64,000 nt of DNA from Perognathus longimembris pacificus (GCF_023159225.1 NC_063184.1:12451528-12515527), one strand, 5' to 3'. Shown: positions 23,936 through 36,096, counted from the first letter of the stretch. The notes: generated from the sequence alone by a model not told the origin. Translations and numbers: made by a program.

Positions 23936-25387
23936 AAAAAAATCATATCTCAAGGTTGTATTGAAGAATTGAACATCCTGACTTGCTATACTAGATAAAT
24001 AATCCATGCCTACAGAAAGCATAGACCTACTCTAATCTCTGAAACACCTTATACAGTAATTCTGCTTCATTTTATTCTGCCCTCCCTATTATCTGTTTGT
24101 TTATCTGGTTTCCATGTAATTCTGTGACGTCTCTGCCAAATGCACCAGTTAAAAAGTTACTACATTTATTGACTATTACAACACCCTTATGAATTCTCTT
24201 GATTGCTACACTGTCATTGAGGCAATTATCCAGTATATTTTATAGACATTACTACTAAGACCAGCATAAGCAAAATGACAAAACCCAGGCAAGGGAGCTG
24301 CATCTAGAAGAAGGAAAGACATAGGCTTGGGAGAAACAAGGTGGCATCAGCAGCAACAGCAGCTTCCATTTCACCAGAAAATAAACTCAGACTACATTAA
24401 AAAAAAAAAAAAAGTAGCTTAAATCTAGTACCATGATCAGGGCCTCCAATCTGAGCTGATGGAAAAAAAGAAATGCTTCAAGAGTTCCTGTAAGGGTGAA
24501 ATTCAGAGTGCATTTCAGACCAACATGCTAACTACAGAAGTTGGCGTAATAGGAAGTAAAGGGGAATATGAGTAAAGTCAGCTCCAGGGGGAAAAAAACC
24601 TTGTAGGAATGAGGCCAGGAAGCAAACATCCAAGAAGCCACACCCAACTTACCTCAAAAGATCAGAAAATGAAGACAAATCCAGAACCCAGACCAAAAAT
24701 GGCCTGAGCAGTAGGGAAAACGCTTTGGCTTTAAAAACAGTAGGCTCTGCAAAGCCTTGTCAGCCACTGCCAGCCACAGCCACAGAGCCCAGAATCCTCC
24801 AAAACTTTTCCCTAAAGTGAGGAACGAGCCGACACTATTTGCCAAATAGTAAGTGGAGTGGAGAAAACACATTTTAAAATGTTGAAGGGGGAAATTACAA
24901 GGAACGTGGGTTTATAGGAAAACAGTGTTTTAATAAGGTAAAAACTTATCCTTACTTTCGCAAACATGTATTTGTATTTAAAGTGTCATGTCCATTTATT
25001 TATCTTCCATACCTGAATACCCTAAGACCTAAAAGCAAGATTGCCTACCACTAACTCAACTGTAGACCTTCATTTATTCTCTTCATACATCTTAACAATG
25101 AAATGTTATTTATTACAACCTTGAATTATCTAGAAAAACAATGCTCTGACTCTGAATCACTGTTACAATGAAGAAATTCAAATCCTCTAATAAGAAGCCC
25201 AAGCATGGCTCTCTTGAGTTCCAAGATACATTTCCAAAGCGATAAAGAAATGAAATGCTGTCAATTTCATATTTGGTAATCAGATTTATTAGAACCAAGA
25301 AATTAGGAAAAAGAAAAATTCATTTAAAAATCATTCCCACCACTACTAAAGTAGGAGAAACCATGGATGGTACGAGGGAAAAGACTA
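23936..25387. other. Intergenic, no gene seen
   Basis: No gene or clear repeat. There is a 15-A run at about 24399-24413. The stretch 24260-24420 might be a remnant of another L1 but is not assignable. Confidence 0.45.
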
Positions 25388-25601
25388 TGGAGCCAGAGGG
25401 TCATTCTGTAATCCTAGCAACACAGGAGACTGAGATGAGAGGTTCACAGTTCAAAGCCAATCTACATAGCAAAAGTCTCTGAAACACTTATCTTCAATTA
25501 ACCACCAGAGGGCCAGAAGTAGAGATGTGGCTCAAGTGGTAGAACACCAGCCATGAGTGGACAAGCTCAAGGACAGCCCCCATTGAGTTCAAGCCCGAGT
25601 G
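25388..25601 (+). repeat. SINE-B, diverged
   Basis: Left part 'gtaatcctagcaacacagga', right module 'gtggctcaagtggtagaaca', ending 'gttcaagcccgagtg'. Confidence 0.8.
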
Positions 25602-25650
25602 TACACACATGTGTACACACACACACATACACATACACACACGTACACAC
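25602..25650 (+). repeat. Imperfect (CA)n microsatellite
   Basis: CA/CG/TA-interrupted dinucleotide tract at the end of a SINE-B. Confidence 0.9.
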
Positions 25651-26330
25651 AGAGAAAACCATTGTCAATATCTGACCAGCAATAGCTGCCAGAGATTTAT
25701 TTGCTTTACTTCTCAGAGCATCCTTGATTAGCACCTTTGTAACAAGAACAGCCACGTCATTTACAAACAGCATAGGGTTTCTATGAAAACAATACCTAGC
25801 AACAGATGTGAAAGTACATTGTACAGTCCAAATAATGCACACATGGACGACGCTGGTATTTCTTCAAGCATGAACACTTTCCTCTCTCCTCTAAGAGTGT
25901 TTTGTCACTTTGACTCACCGTAGGACCCATGTAATTGCCAGGTGTTGAGAGGATTTTGTTTTATGTTCATTGTTATACAGTTCACGTTCCCATTTCATCT
26001 TTCAGGTCTCTAGCTTGATTCTTCGATTTGTTTGCTGAATTTTCATTTTGCTTGCTCAGGAATAAAGATCTTCTGTTTATGATCCTTCTACTGCACAATT
26101 TTATGCATTCCACAGAAAGGTATCGTTGGGGTATCCTTAGAGGCTTTTCCCCAGGAACAAATGGGCTTGAAGAAGGAGTAATTGCCAAAGTCTATCTATT
26201 AGTAGTTGACTTAAACAAGTAGGATGAGTTAAACTGGTACTTTGGAGGTAAAGGAACCCTGGATTTTCAGCCTGGCACTTCATCTTTACACCAAGTAAAC
26301 ATTAGAAACATCTACTTCAACACAGGTGAT
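25651..26330. other. Intergenic, no gene seen
   Basis: Nothing assignable. Confidence 0.5.
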
Positions 26331-26578
26331 TGTTGTTGTTGTCGTTGTTGTTGTGCTGGTCCTGGGGATTAAACACAGGGCCTGAGTGCTGTCCCTTAGC
26401 CTTTTCTATTTAAGAATAACACTCTACCACTTGAACCACAGCTCCACTTCTGGCTTTTCAGTAGTTAACTGACATGAGAGTTTCATGGATTTTCCTGCCT
26501 GAACTGGCTTTGAACCTTGATCCTCAGATTTCATCTTTCTGAGGAACTAAAGTTATAGGTGTGAGCCACTGGTGCTTA
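26331..26578 (-). repeat. SINE-B, antisense, with (TTG)n tail
   Basis: (TTG)n at 26331-26354 is followed by 'gtcctggggattaaacacag', 'taccacttgaaccacagctc' and 'gtgtgagccactggtgctt'. Confidence 0.86.
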
Positions 26579-26888
26579 TTTTTTGTTTGGTTTTGTTTAC
26601 CTCAATCAAGACTTTTTTTTTTCCTGGCTGAAGTTCTGCCAGACAATAATAATTATGTTGATGTTTCTGAAGGACCTCAATGTGAGCATTGAACCAATAA
26701 AAAATAAGACAAAAGAGATAGCAGATGAATTAATAACTCAACTTTACAAAATAGTGGCTTTCACAGTCTGGGAAGGGTTTGGTGGAGGGAATAATGGAGA
26801 GAAGATCAGTAATAGATACAAAGGGCATTTCATTGCTGATCCAGGCTAGGTTGGAGAACTTAGCATATTATTAAGAACCAAAAAACCA
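26579..26888. other. Intergenic, no gene seen
   Basis: An 88-codon ORF (26583-26849) shows no recognisable domain. An old L1 coding remnant is possible but unsupported. Confidence 0.4.
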
Positions 26889-27112
26889 AAGCCAGGAGCA
26901 GGTGGCTCATGCATATAATTCCTAGCTTCTCAGGAGGCTGAGATCTAAGGATTGACATGTGAAACCATCTCAAGCAGACATATCTAAGAGATTCGTTTCT
27001 CCAATTAACCAGCAAAAGGACAGAAGTAGAAGTATGACTCAAGTGGTAGAGCACCAGCCTTAAGCAAAAATGATAAGCAAGAGCACAAGGGTCTGAGTTC
27101 CAGCCCAGATCT
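26889..27112 (+). repeat. SINE-B
   Basis: Begins 'agccaggagcaggtggctca'. The right module 'gactcaagtggtagagcacc' is clear. The tail becomes (AC)n. Confidence 0.87.
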
Positions 27113-27113
27113 A

Positions 27114-27161
<48 letters not shown>
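27113..27161 (+). repeat. (AC)24 microsatellite
   Basis: Uninterrupted dinucleotide tract at a SINE 3' end. Confidence 0.97.
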
Positions 27162-27162
<1 letters not shown>

Positions 27163-28551
27163 TTGCTCAGTCTCACCTCCAAGTCTACCAGTCTCCAGTC
27201 TTGAGGGAAAGTTTGTGGTCACACACAATGGACGCACTAGGCAGGTCGCTGCTTTCTTTGAGTGCAAATGAAAGAGATACCAAGTTTTCTCATGCTCAAG
27301 ACTGTCAGCCACCCACAGTTCTGAAGGTCAGAGTCATGGCTATCCCTAGCCAATCAGGAGGAGAGAATGAATCCAAAGACTTGATGGCCACAGAACTCAC
27401 CCTCCCTCACAGATGAGCCCTCACTTACTACCTGGCATTGCCCGCGCTCTCACAACAGATGCCAGGCTCTTCTCTGACAGCTTTGCCCTAATAAATCGAT
27501 TCCATGAAACCAGCCAAGGATGTAAATAATACCACCGCCAGCTCCATTTTCCAGAGGACAAACCTAAAACAGAAAAGTTTAGTCATTCAAGGAAGGAAAA
27601 CAAATCATAGCAAATTAAGAAAACTTACCAGGAAGCAAGCAGCATTTTACCACTTTCAGAACTTCATGGGGGTGGGGAATCCAGCCTAGATGAGACAACT
27701 TCTTTCCTTCTGTTTTTCTACTCCATATTTATCTAGAGCTGTCGGAAACTAATGTGGCACAAGGCTGCCCATGCACTGGGCCAGCCTTAATGAAAGAACA
27801 AGGAAGGAGGGAAGTCTCTCTCTCTCCCTCTCTCCCCCCCATCTTCCCACTGACTTCTCCCCTCCTCATATTAAAGCATCTATTAGCTATAAAAGATTTC
27901 AATCTTATTGTGAAGTACAAGCAGCCTTTATCTCCTTGCAACATGTTCATTTGGAGATGGAACATATGGGAGAGAGGCCTGGAGAATGAGAAGTTAGAGA
28001 ACAGGAGAAGAGAGGAGAATTGCCTGGTGTACAGTTGAGTGCCAAGGGTGGACCACAACCCAAGAAACAGTGGGGGAGGGAGGAAAATGTGTGTGCCAAG
28101 CAATGAATCAAAGAATGTTCTGTCTGTCCCTCCTTTCCCATGATGGGGCTGCAAGGTGGGGGGAGGAGTCTTGTATAGTTTCTGTCATTTAAAAAAAATG
28201 TCAACATTCCTTGCCTGTCAGAACCGAAATCCTCATGTATCCCTCATATGTTTCCATTTTCCACCTCAACTGCAGAAACCACTCTTTATTCCAGTCCCAG
28301 CAACCAGAAACAAGAGGAGAACACCTGTTAGACTTCTTTCTCCGTGTGTTAGTTTCTTGTAGCTGCTATACAAGTTTTTAATCTATCATTGGGAAGCTCT
28401 AGGGGAGAATTCTGTCTTGACTTTCCAAGCTTCTACTGACTGTTAGTATCCCTTACTTCTTTGATTTGTGACAATGTCACTCTAAGCTCTGTCTTGCCTA
28501 TACTCCATTCTCTCCTCTTCTGTAAGTCTCAAGTCTTCCTCTGCCTTTCAG
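27162..28551. other. Intergenic, no gene seen
   Basis: Mostly unique. From about 28343 a short 'gttagtttcttgtagctgct' piece resembles an old mammal-wide repeat. Overlapping ORFs on both strands (27729-28207) lack support. Confidence 0.45.
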
Positions 28552-28690
28552 TTGGGGGAAGAGGGAGGAGGAAGAGAAGGAGAAGGAGGAGAAAGAAGAG
28601 GAAGAAGGGGAGGAGGAGGAGGAAAGAAGGAAAAAGAGAAGGAGGAAGGAAGAAGAGGAGGAGGAGGAAAGAAGGAAGAAGAGGAGAAGA
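28552..28690 (+). repeat. GGA/GAA polypurine tract
   Basis: About 140 bp of almost pure purine, imperfect GGA/GAAG repeats. ORFs through it are artefacts. Confidence 0.93.
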
Positions 28691-29039
28691 AACAGCCACT
28701 TGTCCTCACAGGTAGAGCTCATCCAGTAATCCAAGATGGCCCTTTTATCTAAGATCGGAATTTATTTTTGTGTACAAAAATCCTTTTTCAAAAAAGTTAA
28801 CATTCACAAGTTTCAGGAAGCAAAATAGAGACTATCTTTGGTTGGGAGCCACTCTGCAGCCTACTCTATCCCACTAGAAGGACCTGCTAAAAGAAAAATA
28901 AATAAATAAACTGTAATTGAGTAGTATAGAATTTTAGGACCCCACCAAGAAAAAAAAAATCTCACCAAGAAAAAAAACCTAAAGCAAGAAATTATATAGA
29001 GTTCCCTGAAAATTAGGCCAGGAAAGAATACCAGGCCCC

Positions 29040-29200
29040 TTCCTAAACATGTTACCGAGCAGACATGTGATTCTGGGTGATTCACTTATCCTACTTATCC
29101 TTCCAGGGCTTCAGTCTTCTTATCTGTCAGTGACAGACTGCGCACATGCTCTTTGAGAGCCCTTCCATCCTCTTTGTCTTATGATTCTCCAGAAAATTCC
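29040..29200 (+). repeat. MIR
   Basis: The run 'gtgattctgggtgattcact' followed by 'cttcagtcttcttatctgtc' matches the MIR 'tgtgaccttgggcaagtcac..cctcagtttcctcatctgt' region. Confidence 0.6.
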
Positions 29201-29589
29201 AGGCATAGTTGAAAGCCCAGAAAGCACAGCGTTAGAAAACAGGCAAAAGTAATGTTATCACAGCTAGTCTTTCATTTAGCAAACACTGTCAAATGTCTTC
29301 TTTTTCCTGGAAAAATAAATGTAGAAGCTTCCATAAACAAGCATTGACTCAAGCAATAAGCCTCACAACATTTCACTGATGTTCCAAACAACAATCCCCA
29401 ACACAGTGGACCTGTTTCATGTACACAAAGTCTAAACTACCAAACAAGAAGGAAAAAGAGGAGAGAAAGAAGGAAAAAGGCCTGGCATAACTACTCTGAG
29501 GCAGAAGCGCCTGATGGTGGTTCCTAGTGGCTTGACACAACTTTGTACATATTCTGAAGAAAAAAGTGTTTGCCCTGGATGAAGTCCAG

Positions 29590-29665
29590 CCTGAGAGCCA
29601 TCCCAACTCAGTGAGATCTTGAACACGTCTCTTCACATTCTAGAACTTTCTGTGTACTCATCAGG
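29590..29665 (+). repeat. MIR fragment
   Basis: 'gtgagatcttgaacacgtct' through 'gtgtactcatcaggaaagta' has the layout of a MIR core. Confidence 0.45.
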
Positions 29666-29754
29666 AAAGTAGGACAATTGAAATTGGGAGAGAATGGATG
29701 AGTGAATACAGTCATAATATTCAAGGTAAAAACACGAACACAAAACTAGAAAAC

Positions 29755-29920
29755 CTGAAGTAATGAGTGAGGTGGAAAGAGATGGGGGAGAATGATGGAA
29801 GGTAGGACATTGATCACAATGCATTATGCCCACAAATTGAGATAGTGAATGGAAATCCTTTTGTACAACTACTTAAAGGTAATAATTTTTAAAAATAATA
29901 ATAATAATAAAAGAATGCTT
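29755..29920 (+). mobile_element. L1-like 3' end
   Basis: Related to 20106-20480 and 32200-32330 ('gatgggggagaatgatggaa', 'cattgatcacaatgca', 'cttttgtacaactacttaaa'), ending in (AAT)n. Confidence 0.5.
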
Positions 29921-29995
29921 CACAGGACCAAAGAAAGAACAGAAGCAAAGAAGAATGAAGAGGATGAGAAAACTGTTAAAAATACATATTTGTGA

Positions 29996-29996
<1 letters not shown>

Positions 29997-30048
<52 letters not shown>
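29997..30048 (+). repeat. (GT)26 microsatellite
   Basis: Uninterrupted GT tract at the tail side of the antisense SINE at 30052. Confidence 0.97.
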
Positions 30049-30049
<1 letters not shown>

Positions 30050-30051
30050 AA

Positions 30052-30250
30052 AAGCTTGATCTCAGGACCTGAAAGCTGTCCCTTAACATTTTCTCTCAAG
30101 GCTGGAGCCACGCCTCTACTTGTGGCTTTTTGCTTGTTAATTGGACATAAGAGTCTCATGGACTTTCCAGCCCAGGCTGACTTCAAACTGCAGTCCTCAG
30201 ATCTCAACCTTCTGAGTAGCTAGGATTACATGCGTGAGCCACCAAGCCTA
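30052..30250 (-). repeat. SINE-B, antisense
   Basis: 'cttgatctcaggacctgaaa' ... 'gagtagctaggattacatgc' ... 'gtgagccaccaagcct'. The copy is well preserved. Confidence 0.87.
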
Positions 30251-30677
30251 ATAAGAATACATATTCTAAGGAGGAGTTGTGAGGATACAACTCAAGCAGG
30301 CATTCAACGGCAGCTGCCTGTCATGTGTTGTTTTCTTCTGCCTGCCCTGCCCAGCCAAAAGTAAACAGATCTGACCTTAAACAAAGCTATAAAATGTTTA
30401 AAGTTCAGTTTTCTCCAGTTTTCCTGAACTTGTCTTTTCCCTTTGGATAGCAGCCTTTCCAGGCAGAAAATTTGTCATATACAATTGTTTATGGATTAAA
30501 CTGGAATTATTTGCACCCAGATCTACTGGAATTTGTCTTCCCATTATTTTGTCTCTGACTTTAGAATGTATCTCACTTTGTATTTAGAATTTGGAGCCAA
30601 GAGGCTTACTCTGAAGTTTCTTGAAATGAAAGGGGTTCCCTCAGCTGACTCAATGAGGGACTTTGTTCAACCATTGT

Positions 30678-30850
30678 AGAGGGACTGGGAATGTGACTTA
30701 GTGGTAGAGTGCTTGCCTAGCATGCATAAAGCCCTGGGTTCAATTCCTCAGTACCCACATAAACAGAACAAGTGGTGCTGTGGCAAAAGAAGCTCAGGGA
30801 TAGTACCCAGGCTCTGAGTTCAAGCCTCAGGTCTGGAAACATTTTTTAAA
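30678..30850 (+). repeat. SINE-A, internally shortened
   Basis: The ID monomer is intact ('cttagtggtagagtgcttgc', 'ctgggttcaattcctc'). The right monomer lacks the 'ctcaagtggcagagtgctag' segment, leaving 'gctgtggcaaaagaagctca'. Confidence 0.82.
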
Positions 30851-32199
30851 ATCTGGCAAAACCACATATGCCAGTTTATAATATATGAAGTTTATGATAT
30901 ATGATTATTTTTATTTTGTCATTGCATTAATAGTGAGATTGGTTTTAGAAAACATTAAAGTATAGACCATTAGAAATTTGGGAAATTTAAATGCACTCTC
31001 AAAGGTATCCGATTATTCATTTTTCTCTATCATAACTACATATTTATTTCTTCCTTAGTGCAAAACTTAAGCTAGAATAGTCTAAATATGTCATGGAGAA
31101 GCACTTAGGCACCTGACCCAAGACACTGTATTGATTTTATATATATATACATATATATGTATATATATTATACACACACATAGAGAGAGAAAATTGTATT
31201 GTGTATTATATATTGTACATATTATATTATATATGACAGATAGATAATATGTGATATAAATTATAGTTCATATATATGCTACATACCTATAGATGTTAGA
31301 TATATATATATGACTGATAGATAGAATACTAGATAGAGAGGAAGTAAACAAGCAGAAAATCACATTTTAAAGGAAATGTAAAATGTTCTTTAATTTCAAC
31401 TTCCACTGTCATTTTTTTCTCTATAAATGTTATTTTGGTTTTGATTTTTTTGTATAAATTGCCCAATAAGCTGAAGTCACATCACTTGTGTTATCTTCAT
31501 TGTGATAGAGTGCAACAGCTCTAGTTTCCACTTTATTTTACTATAAATAAATTATAAAATCAAGCAGTTGAACATAAACAGAAATGCCTGGTGTTCATAT
31601 GGGCCTTTGCATTCATCGGAAGGAATAAAATGTGCCACAAGTTCTAAATTTATTATACTTTCTACAGAGTAATTAGTCCTTATGAAATAGAGTGCAAAGT
31701 CAATAAAAAGCAATTTAAAAAAAGAAGAAATGTTTTCCCAGGTAAAAGCAAAGTAGCAGTAAGAATTGACACAGGATACAATGTCTAAAACTATTACAAC
31801 CCATCATCTCCTACTACCAAGAACAAGTAGTCCAGGTCTTGATTTTTTTTTCCTTTAATTGGCCTGAGACAAGAAGGTTTTCATTAATTCTCACCATTGT
31901 TATTCCAAAGAGTCTGCTTCAGATAATGCCATATACTTTTTTAATTATGTGCAACTATGCCAGGGCATTCTTGGGGAGAAAAAATAAAAAGCTCCCTCAT
32001 AACCCTTTCTAAGAATCTTACCATAGGGACTTTACTCATTTAAATGAAGAGTCAATCCTTTATTAAATATATTCTAACCAGCTATTACTCTTATTGGAAA
32101 ATCACCTCTATGAGTGAAGAGATTACGGATAGGAGAGTCAAAGCAAGACTGACCTGATTGCTTAGTTCTTCTATAATTCACCAACACTTCAGAGAAAGT
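30851..32199. other. A/T-rich intergenic DNA, no gene seen
   Basis: Notably A/T-rich. The stretch 31136-31330 is a degenerate TA/TATG/GATA simple repeat. No exon recognised. Confidence 0.55.
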
Positions 32200-32330
32200 T
32201 TTGTAAAAAACAGTAGGAGGATGGAAAGGTAGCGCTGATCAAGATGCCTTATAGGCATAAATTGGACAGGTTGAACTGAAACATGCATAGCCACCTAAAG
32301 ACAATAAAAAAATTAAATTTAAAAATACCT
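32200..32330 (+). mobile_element. L1-like 3' end
   Basis: Third member of the family at 20106 and 29755: 'ggatggaaaggtagcgctga', 'tcaagatgccttatag', A-rich 3' end. Confidence 0.45.
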
Positions 32331-32973
32331 AAAATAAAAAATACAAGTGTCAACAAATAAAATATAAAGCACTGTCTTCACATTTCAAGTAGTATTCCAC
32401 AGTGCATTGTGTGCCTTGAAATTGGGTGCTAGACCTTAAACAGAGACTGAAAACTCACCAGGGAATGAGACATCTTTAGCAAAGAAACAGGAGTGTTTAA
32501 AGTATCTTTAGAAGTTCTATAAATTAGATGGAGGGCTTTCCCATTTGGATGACTATTTGTCCTATTCTTTGTTTTTGTTGTTAAAATTATAAGCAGATAA
32601 GACTTAGATGAAATGCTGGTATATAATATATGTATATAATGCATAAATATTTATACACATCTGTTCAGGGTTGCCTATTTAAAATCATAATGCTTTATAC
32701 CAACCTCCTATTGTGAATGCTAAATATATATTCTTCTCTTCACATGTACAATACAGGATACACATGGAGGGAATAATTTTACAAATGTGACTATTTTAAA
32801 CTGCCCCTTTTCATTAAAAATGGGGGCTAAAACTTAAACAAACAACTACCAACAATTAAATTGTTTTATTTCTAAGTAGTTAGCAGAGATGTAATTTAAC
32901 CTTCTTACATGTTTCAGGACTACTTTTAGGTATGGACTCAAATGGAAAGAAAAAGATCTAAATAAGAATACCT
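32331..32973. other. Intergenic, no gene seen
   Basis: A/T-rich, nothing assignable. Confidence 0.5.
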
Positions 32974-33420
32974 TTGTCAGGTACTGGTAGCTCACATTTG
33001 CAATCCCAGCTACTCAGGAAACTGAGATCTGAGGATACTGTTTGAAGCCAGCTTGAGCAGGAAAGTCCATGAGACTCTTAAATCCAATTAATCACTAAAA
33101 AGCTAGATGTGAAGGGTTGGGAATGTGGCTTAGTGATAGAGAGCTTGCCTAGCATACATGAAGCCCTGGGTTCAATTCCTCAATACCACATAAACAGAAA
33201 AAGCCAGAAGTAGCACCGTGTCTCAATCAAGTAGAAGAGTGCTAGCCTTAAACAAAAGAAGTGCAAGGACAGTACCCAGGCCCTGAGTTCAAGCCCCAAG
33301 ACTAGCAAAAAAATAAGCTAGAACTGGAGCCATGACTCAAGTAGTAGAGTACCAGATTTGAGCAAAAATATTCACTAAGGAACAATACCCAGGCCCTGAA
33401 TTCATGTCTCAGTACTGGCA
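32974..33420 (+). repeat. SINE-B split by a SINE-A insertion
   Basis: 32974-33107 is the B1-like part and linker. The right module resumes at 33323 ('ctggagccatgactcaagta') and ends at about 33420, next to a CA-rich tract (33421-33461). The interruption is the SINE-A at 33108-33314. Confidence 0.88.
33108..33314 (+). repeat. SINE-A nested in SINE-B
   Basis: Older-subfamily dimer ('cataaacagaaaaagccaga'). It is flanked by the 8-bp duplication AAGCTAGA (33100-33107 and 33315-33322), which fixes both its boundaries and the order of insertion. Confidence 0.9.
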
Positions 33421-33492
33421 CATGCACAACACAAACACACAGACACACACAGACACACACAATAACAATAACTTCAAAAAATGCATTGTCCA

Positions 33493-33704
33493 GGGCTGGG
33501 GCTATGGCCTAGTGGCAAGAGTGCCTGCCTCGGATACACGAGGCCCTAGGTTCGATTCCCCAGCACCACATATACAGAAAACGGCCAGAAGCGGTGCTGT
33601 GGCTCAAGTGGCAGAGTGCTAGCCTTGAGCGGGAAGAAGCCAGGGACAGTGCTCAGGCCCTGAGTCCAAGGCCCAGGACTGGCAAAAAAAAAAAAAAAAA
33701 AAAA
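33493..33704 (+). repeat. SINE-A, youngest copy
   Basis: Near-consensus dimer with a 22-nt poly(A) tail. It is bounded by a perfect 12-bp duplication ATGCATTGTCCA (33481-33492 and 33705-33716). The pol III A and B boxes are intact. Confidence 0.96.
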
Positions 33705-33996
33705 ATGCATTGTCCAAAATAATAGTGAAAGCTATAGTAATAACTTCACAAACAATGAGCTATTTTTCAACTGATTTTTAATATCGATTACCTAAAACAT
33801 AACAATAGTAAGGATCGTTATCAGAGGAACTCTGTTACCCATTGCTCTGAAGTTGTAGATTTATACCAATTCCACAGTTTTCACTTATTTGCTTAGAGAC
33901 CAAGATAGGAAATCAGACAAGATGAGTGACTAAAAATCAGTTAATTTTATCCAGATCAGTAATTCATCCTATTTTAGTGTTGAGTTCTTCTTATTT

Positions 33997-34020
33997 CACA
34001 CACACACACACACACACACA
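33997..34020 (+). repeat. (CA)12 microsatellite
   Basis: Simple CA tract, not attached to an obvious SINE. Confidence 0.93.
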
Positions 34021-34675
34021 GTATTTCTCCTCACATGCAGTTGTAATCTTTGTCTATCAGACTCTGGAGGCCTGTACCATACGGGTGTGGGCCAATGATG
34101 AATACTACGTAGAACACACAAGTGGGCTGGATTACTCCACAGCACTGTTGTCAACACAGTTGCCACCTTGTGTGTGCCTGCTGGAGATCACTGTGGGCTA
34201 CTTGCCATCTACCCCAACCTCCCAGCTCAGGTCCCACTCTTCCAGCATCCCTCCTGGGTTTTAGCATCACCAAACATGGACATTCTGGGACATATCGTTT
34301 GTGAGTAACTCATAAATACTCTTATCCACAAGCGATCCGAATTCATCAGCTGATAACACAGCCATGTGAGAGCCGCCTTAAAGCTGGGCCAAGTCTGTGT
34401 CTTTCTTCAAATCCCAGAAACTCTTTGAGGTCTGGACTGGACTATCTCCCTGATTGGTTGATTTTTCAGTAAAATAATCTTAGGAAGGGCCTGGGAATAA
34501 TGTGCTTTTCCCAGTTATTGGGGGGGGGGGGGTTGTTTTTATGAACCTCCCTAAAAGTTCTCTTTAAAGAAAAAGCAGGGACATTGAAACTAGACAATTA
34601 CATTCTTCACAATATAAAAGGTCATTTGTAACCAACTTGTTGGGGAGGTAGCAAGGGAATGTCACCTGTAATTAT
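34021..34675. other. Intergenic, no gene seen
   Basis: A 112-codon ORF begins upstream and crosses the CA tract (33926-34264). It has no recognisable domain. There is a run of 14 G at about 34520. Confidence 0.45.
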
Positions 34676-35090
34676 TCTGTCATATCACTGTTATAATTAT
34701 TTTCATCATGCCATGTGAAACCTAGCTTTTTTCATTGTTGATCCTCTTGTATCCCCTTCCTGTAGTTGTCCTTGGGCTATCATTGTATCTCATCTGAGTA
34801 CCCTGGATACTGTATATACTTGTATTAGAACTAGGGAAGAGAAAGGGAATAACAAAATCAAGAGACAAAGGGAAGAAAAAAAAAACGACTCCAAAAGCAA
34901 TACTTACAAAACCATTTGGTGTAAGCCAACTGAACAACTCATGGGGGGAGAGGGAAAGGGGGAGGGGGGAAGGAGGGAAATGAGGGAGGAGGTAACAAAT
35001 TGTATAAGAAATGTACCCACTGCCTTATGTATGAAATTGTAACCCCTCTGTACATCAATTTGACAATAAATAAATAATTATTCAGAAAAA
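34676..35090 (+). mobile_element. 5'-truncated L1 3' end
   Basis: Starts at about 'ctgtcatatcactgttataa', contains 'ctggatactgtatatacttg', the G-rich purine tract (34941-34990) and the terminal 'tgtacatcaatttgacaata' before the A-rich end. Same subfamily as 14618 and 21891. Confidence 0.85.
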
Positions 35091-35806
35091 AAGAGAGAAA
35101 ATCTGAAGAAGAAAAAAAAAGAGTCAATCTTCCATCCTTTTAAAAGTGCACTGTTATTCAATTCCAATTGAAGCTGGAGAAGGAGGGAGAGGGAGAGAAA
35201 GGAGGAAGAGGAGGAAAAAAAGAAGAGGGAGAAGGAGGAGAGACATAGAGAGCACAAGCTTTTGCCTACCATCTGGTGCTCCCTATTAGTCTACAACTGA
35301 TTAGAATTTAGGAGACCAGGGAAGCTCATCAATGCAAGCCTTCCAGGGCAGCCTGCTGAGGTCCACAGTGGGAGGAGGGGGACTTAGGAAGGGAGAAGGT
35401 TGAGCCCAGTAACTTCCCAGACCCTACCAAGCCCCAAACCTATCCTTGGTGGAGAAGAGAGGATCCATCCTCAAACAATCCCTTTGGCAAGGGTACACAG
35501 TGCGAATCAAATTTAATCTTCCTAGAGATGAGCTATAGGCACCAGGATGTTAGGTTTCTCTGTAACGAAAATGGAGCAATACTGTTCATGAAGGACATCA
35601 ATGGGAAGCATCTTCTCACTCTATCTGGATTCCTACAACAAAATGCTGTAAATCAGGTGCCTTAAAGAAAATATAAATTTATTTCTCCTATTACAGGAAG
35701 CTGGAAGTCCAAGATCCATGTGGATTTGTGTCTGGTAATAAATAAGGGCTCATCTTTTCTCATGTAACCTCATATGGTAGAAGAGGTAAACTAACCTTCC
35801 TGGATT
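35091..35806. repeat. Purine patch, then ancient repeat (left part)
   Basis: A GA-rich patch lies at about 35172-35250. From about 35620 the text 'ttcctacaacaaaatgctgt', 'ttacaggaagctggaagtcc' matches an old mammal-wide repeat. The repeat resumes at 36097-36235 ('taagggcactattccaggat', 'gggctccaccctcctgatcc') after the younger SINE. Confidence 0.5.
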
Positions 35807-35852
35807 TTGTGTGTGTGTGTTTGTGTGTGTGTGTGAGAGTGTGTGTGTGTGT
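35807..35852 (+). repeat. Imperfect (GT)n microsatellite
   Basis: GT tract with a few interruptions on the tail side of the antisense SINE at 35870. Confidence 0.93.
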
Positions 35853-35869
35853 ACACATATGCACGCGTG

Positions 35870-36096
35870 CTTGTCCTGGGACTTGAGCTCAGGGCCTAGG
35901 CACTGTCCCTGAGCATCTTCTGCACACAGCTAGCACTCTACTACTTGAGCCACAGCTCTACTTCTGGCTTTTTGCTTGTTGATTGGAGAAACAAGTCTCA
36001 CAGACTTTCTTGTCTGGGCTGGCTTTGAACCACGATCATCAGATCCCATCTACTAAGTAGCTAGAATTACAGGCATGAGCCACCACTACCAAGATT
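35870..36096 (-). repeat. SINE-B, antisense
   Basis: 'cttgtcctgggacttgagct' ... 'tactacttgagccacagctc' ... 'caggcatgagccaccac'. It is inserted in the ancient repeat spanning 35620-36235. Confidence 0.88.

Noticed and set aside
26860..27312. 150-codon minus-strand ORF
   Set aside because: It crosses a SINE-B and a CA tract; no protein signal remains outside them.
33493..33560. Possible tRNA gene
   Set aside because: A- and B-box text is present, but the sequence is the left monomer of a SINE with a poly(A) tail and target duplications, not a foldable tRNA.
33926..34264. 112-codon ORF with a His-Thr run
   Set aside because: The run is the CA microsatellite, and the rest shows no family resemblance.
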